Translations under genes and position numbers: made by a program
Part shown: positions 61,587-64,000 of the stretch, one piece after another
Layout of the letters: each line of letters opens with the position of its first letter
Numbering within the stretch: position 1 is the first letter of the stretch
The notes under the pieces: model-generated
What the model was told of the DNA's origin: nothing
Seen by the model: the letters and a program-made list of their open reading frames with translations, nothing else
The model's database searches: none
From: Vibrio algivorus
GTDB lineage: Bacteria; Pseudomonadota; Gammaproteobacteria; Enterobacterales; Vibrionaceae
DNA length: 64,000 bases
Direction: 5' to 3'
Assembly: GCF_002218005.2 (NCBI RefSeq)
Contig: NZ_AP018679.1
Coordinates: forward strand, 248,001-312,000

Positions 61587-62117
61587 ATGTTCGTTAGAGA
61601 AGCGGAATTTCAGGATTATTCTAAAATAGCCAAATTACATGCCACGAGTTGGCAGCAAGTCTACCAAGGTCTTTTAGATGATGACTATTTGGAAAACCGA
61701 GTGGAAGATGAGCACATGGCGATGTGGCAAACTCGTTTAACTCAACCACCACTTAATCAAGGGGTATTGGTGTTAGAAGAAGCAGGAGCCTTGTGTGGTT
61801 TTGTTTGCTTATATGGTAATCATAGTTTTGACCAAGGTACGATGATTGATAACTTGCATGTACATAAAGATCAGCGTGGTAAAGGATACGGAAAAGCTTT
61901 ACTAGCAGAAGCGGCAACTTGGGCACAAAAGCATTTTGCTGATTCGGGGATCTATTTAGAAGTATTGAAGGGGAATGACCCTGCTAAAGCATTCTATCAA
62001 TCATTGAATGGGCAAGATGATGGCGACTTTATTTGGAGGGCCCCTTGTGGCTCACAAGTCGCATGTCATACTTATTGTTGGGAAAGCCCGAAAGCTTTAC
62101 TTAAAGCAACAAAATGA
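61587..62117 (+). CDS. GNAT family N-acetyltransferase
   Basis: A 176-residue acetyltransferase. The acetyl-CoA pyrophosphate loop is DQRGKGYGKALL (about residues 94-105), preceded by the DNLHVHK strand. The C-terminal motif EVLKGNDPAKAFYQSL fits the family. Substrate unknown. AAGGAG lies just before the ATG at 61587. Confidence 0.87.
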   Translation: MFVREAEFQDYSKIAKLHATSWQQVYQGLLDDDYLENRVEDEHMAMWQTRLTQPPLNQGVLVLEEAGALCGFVCLYGNHSFDQGTMIDNLHVHKDQRGKGYGKALLAEAATWAQKHFADSGIYLEVLKGNDPAKAFYQSLNGQDDGDFIWRAPCGSQVACHTYCWESPKALLKATK

Positions 62118-62120
62118 TAA

Positions 62121-62155
62121 ACAAAGAGATCCTAAAATAGGATCTCTTTGTTTTT
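62121..62155. terminator. bidirectional terminator
   Basis: A 14-base stem (62121-62134 with 62138-62151) with a three-base loop and flanking A and T runs, between converging genes. Confidence 0.88.
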
Positions 62156-62173
62156 GTGGATTGGGTATATGGG

Positions 62174-63121
62174 TTAATGTACCTTGCGAGTTTGTTGCTT
62201 TAATACATGTTGGCATAAAGCATCAGCTAATAAATGCGAGGCGATATTTCGTTCCACTAAAGCCGATGGCATACGACCGGTTTTTACTACACCTAACCAT
62301 TCTTGCACCATGTTATCAAAGCCTTTGGTGGCAAGCATTGGCATCCAGTCTTTGGTTTGTAACTGTTGAGCGTTATCGTCTTGCCACAGTGTACCTTCCA
62401 TAAAACCACGGAACTCATAAGATTGATTAGCAAAATCAGCTGACACTCGTTCTTGAGTTTGACCAAACATACGGTTCATCGAGGCATTAAGTAAACTACC
62501 TTGTTGTTGCCATTGCACGTTAATACTTGCCAGTTGCTGGTTATGGCTCCACTGGGTTGCGATATGCATATTGGTAATATTGGCTTGAGCAAAAATATTC
62601 ACACTATCGAGCGGGTGAATAAAGTCATCAAAAATAAAGGTACGAACATCACCAGGTTGATTAAAGCGATGTTTTTCCCAACGCAATGAGTGCAAAGGGT
62701 TAAGCGGCATTCCAGATTGGACACCAACTAAATGCTGGTTGAATAGGGGAATATGGCGACGATTAAACCCTACATATAACGGCGTATTATTACGCTGAGC
62801 TAACTCATATAAAGCTTCACAATCATGGCCGTTATCAACCAGTGGCTTATCGATAAAAGTAGCAATGCGTTGAGATAGAAAAAAGCTGGCCATATCTTTA
62901 TGGCTAGAAGTCGCGCTGTGGATCATAACAGCATCAACCCCAGCATGAATCAGTTGACGATAATCGCTGTAATACTCACGAACGTTATATTTGGTTGCTA
63001 ATCCCTGTAGTATATCTGCATTACGTGTACACAATACCCATTCGACGCCTTCAATTTGAGTGATAAAAGGTAAATAGGCTTTTTGTGCAATGCTGCCGAG
63101 TCCAATTAATGCAATTTTCAT
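62174..63121 (-). CDS. Gfo/Idh/MocA family oxidoreductase
   Basis: A 315-residue NAD(P)-dependent oxidoreductase. The Rossmann motif GLGSIAQKAYLP opens the protein, and FIDKPLVDNGHD contains the EKP-type lysine (DKP here). The usual catalytic His region reads FDDFIHPLD. Members act on sugars or inositols. The ATG at 63121 follows AAGGAAG; an in-frame start 36 bases upstream would lie in the repeat fragment. Confidence 0.88.
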   Translation of the reverse strand: MKIALIGLGSIAQKAYLPFITQIEGVEWVLCTRNADILQGLATKYNVREYYSDYRQLIHAGVDAVMIHSATSSHKDMASFFLSQRIATFIDKPLVDNGHDCEALYELAQRNNTPLYVGFNRRHIPLFNQHLVGVQSGMPLNPLHSLRWEKHRFNQPGDVRTFIFDDFIHPLDSVNIFAQANITNMHIATQWSHNQQLASINVQWQQQGSLLNASMNRMFGQTQERVSADFANQSYEFRGFMEGTLWQDDNAQQLQTKDWMPMLATKGFDNMVQEWLGVVKTGRMPSALVERNIASHLLADALCQHVLKQQTRKVH

Positions 63122-63131
63122 AGCGCTTCCT

Positions 63132-63175
63132 TTTAACTTGCCCTGCGGGAGCTTCATCTTGAAGTTACTTGGGTA
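63132..63175. repeat. TATACCC repeat fragment
   Basis: TTTAACTTGCCCTGCGGGAG-CTTCATCTTGAAGTTACTTGGGTA: parts of the interior joined to the right tip, which is altered (GGGTAAAT). It lies between the divergent Gfo/Idh and LysE genes. Confidence 0.65.
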
Positions 63176-63271
63176 AATTAATTTTTATATAAAGAAATGA
63201 ATACCATCATACGGATTTTTTTCAGTAGAATAACCATTAAATTCAATATTTAAATATTGTGAAGGGATTCA

Positions 63272-63886
63272 ATGACACTAACAATCTGGCTTTCGCTGTT
63301 ACTTATCTGTTTACTTGGCGCAATGTCACCGGGGCCAAGTTTGGCGATGGTCGCGAAACATAGCTTAGCGGGTGGGCGAAAAAATGGTTTAGCCACTGCC
63401 TGGGCCCATGCGTTTGGTATTGGTTTGTACGCGCTATTTACGATTCTTGGTTTGGCTATTTTACTTCATCAATTCCCATTGGTGTTCAAAGGCATTACGT
63501 ATGCAGGCGCAGCATATTTAGCTTGGTTAGGTTTTAATGCTATTCAATCAAAAGGTGGTATTGCAGAGCGTTTAGAGTCAGGCCGTAGTTGTTCCATTGC
63601 TCAATCTGCCAAAGAAGGTTTTTTAATTTCTATTCTTAGTCCGAAGATCGCCATTTTCTTTACAGCGTTATTTAGTCAGTTTGTTGCGGTAAGCGCAGAA
63701 ACCAGCAGCAAAGCGATTATTGTTATGACCCCATTCATCGTTGATGGACTATGGTACACCTTAATTACCTTCATGTTATCTAGCCAACTTCTACTTTCTA
63801 CCCTGCGTAATAAAGCGCATTGGATTGATCGCATTTCTGGAGTCGTGTTGATTGGATTGGCACTGCGAGTGGTGTGGGTGGCTTAA
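63272..63886 (+). CDS. LysE/RhtB family amino-acid exporter
   Basis: A 204-residue inner-membrane exporter with about six helices. The family start (LLGAMSPGPSLAMVAKHSLAGGRKNGLATAWAHAFGI) and SPKIAIFFTALFSQF are typical of RhtB-type exporters of homoserine, threonine or related amino acids. AAGGGA precedes the ATG. Confidence 0.9.
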   Translation: MTLTIWLSLLLICLLGAMSPGPSLAMVAKHSLAGGRKNGLATAWAHAFGIGLYALFTILGLAILLHQFPLVFKGITYAGAAYLAWLGFNAIQSKGGIAERLESGRSCSIAQSAKEGFLISILSPKIAIFFTALFSQFVAVSAETSSKAIIVMTPFIVDGLWYTLITFMLSSQLLLSTLRNKAHWIDRISGVVLIGLALRVVWVA

Positions 63887-63914
63887 GCCAACTAGAATGA
63901 AAGGGAAGTTCATA

Positions 63915-64000
63915 TGACGCAATCACTAAAGAGTCGCTTGATGAAACTGAATTTTAATCTTGAAGATGCCAGCCAAGTGATCATTGGTGCGTTTACATTG
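63915..64000 (+). CDS. start of a gene cut by the window end
   Basis: ATG at 63915, nine bases after AAGGGAAG, opens a frame of 28 codons to the window edge (MTQSLKSRLMKLNFNLEDAS...). A hydrophobic stretch begins at the edge (VIIGAFTL), which faintly recalls DUF2391 membrane proteins. Too little is visible to name it. Confidence 0.55.

Overview
The window is a chromosomal segment of a Vibrio-like gammaproteobacterium (Vibrionaceae). The basis is the low-GC composition, the gene families (367-residue PurC, DUF2999, DUF3332, PBPRA1643-type SEC-C protein, RimB/RimK unit, CsrB RNA) and many copies of a palindromic repeat that begins TATACCCAAGT and ends ACTTGGGTATA. I do not assign a species.

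Layout. 1-9.3 kb: end of a TPR/multiheme-cytochrome-type gene, an AEC transporter, an alpha/beta hydrolase, ppnP, an MFS transporter with a long soluble tail, an isochorismatase-like hydrolase and an overlapping rimB-rimK-desuccinylase unit. 10-15 kb: cysM facing a cysPTWA sulfate/thiosulfate uptake operon. 15.6-20.2 kb: a second-type cbb3 oxidase operon (small cytochrome c, ccoN, ccoO, and a CcoP fused to a triheme dehydrogenase-type cytochrome, giving five hemes). 20-38 kb: metabolic genes, including a VOC lipoprotein with a previously easy-to-miss 50-residue lipoprotein, purC with a PurR box, a sulA-type gene with a LexA box, aqpZ, ydiJ, a porin, anmK/nagZ for peptidoglycan recycling, adenine deaminase and the cis/trans fatty-acid isomerase cti.

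38.5-51.6 kb is the most interesting part. A Tn7-like transposon (39641-51503, 11,863 bp) sits 20 bp after the stop codon of guaC, flanked by a perfect 5-bp duplication GTAAG. Both ends carry TnsB-type binding repeats. The transposition genes are dead: tnsA has a nonsense codon and a frameshift, tnsB is shifted by a tandem 8-bp duplication and is then fused to the last third of a UvrD-like helicase by a large deletion. No tnsC, tniQ, cas genes or CRISPR array remain. guaC is a known home of CRISPR-associated (type I-F3) Tn7-like elements, and a CC-flanked 32-nt stretch in guaC ends exactly 48 bp before the insertion point. The surviving cargo is a divergent regulator plus an eight-gene operon for an acid sugar: Asp/Glu-racemase-like protein, isocitrate/isopropylmalate-type dehydrogenase, TctCBA transporter, 3-oxo-tetronate kinase (DUF1537), 3-oxo-tetronate-phosphate decarboxylase (class II aldolase) and an EamA transporter. 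The usual tetronate dehydrogenase and isomerase are absent, so the entry steps of the pathway look different from the described ones.

51.6-64 kb: the displaced guaC terminator, a small gene behind a LexA-like box and structured leader, a DUF1090 protein, a DUF5666 lipoprotein next to a two-component system and a YgiW-type OB-fold protein, a YjiH transporter-like protein, rhlE, a CsrB-family regulatory RNA with about 24 GGA motifs, and several small enzymes. All calls are from reading the sequence and recalling families; no database search was run.
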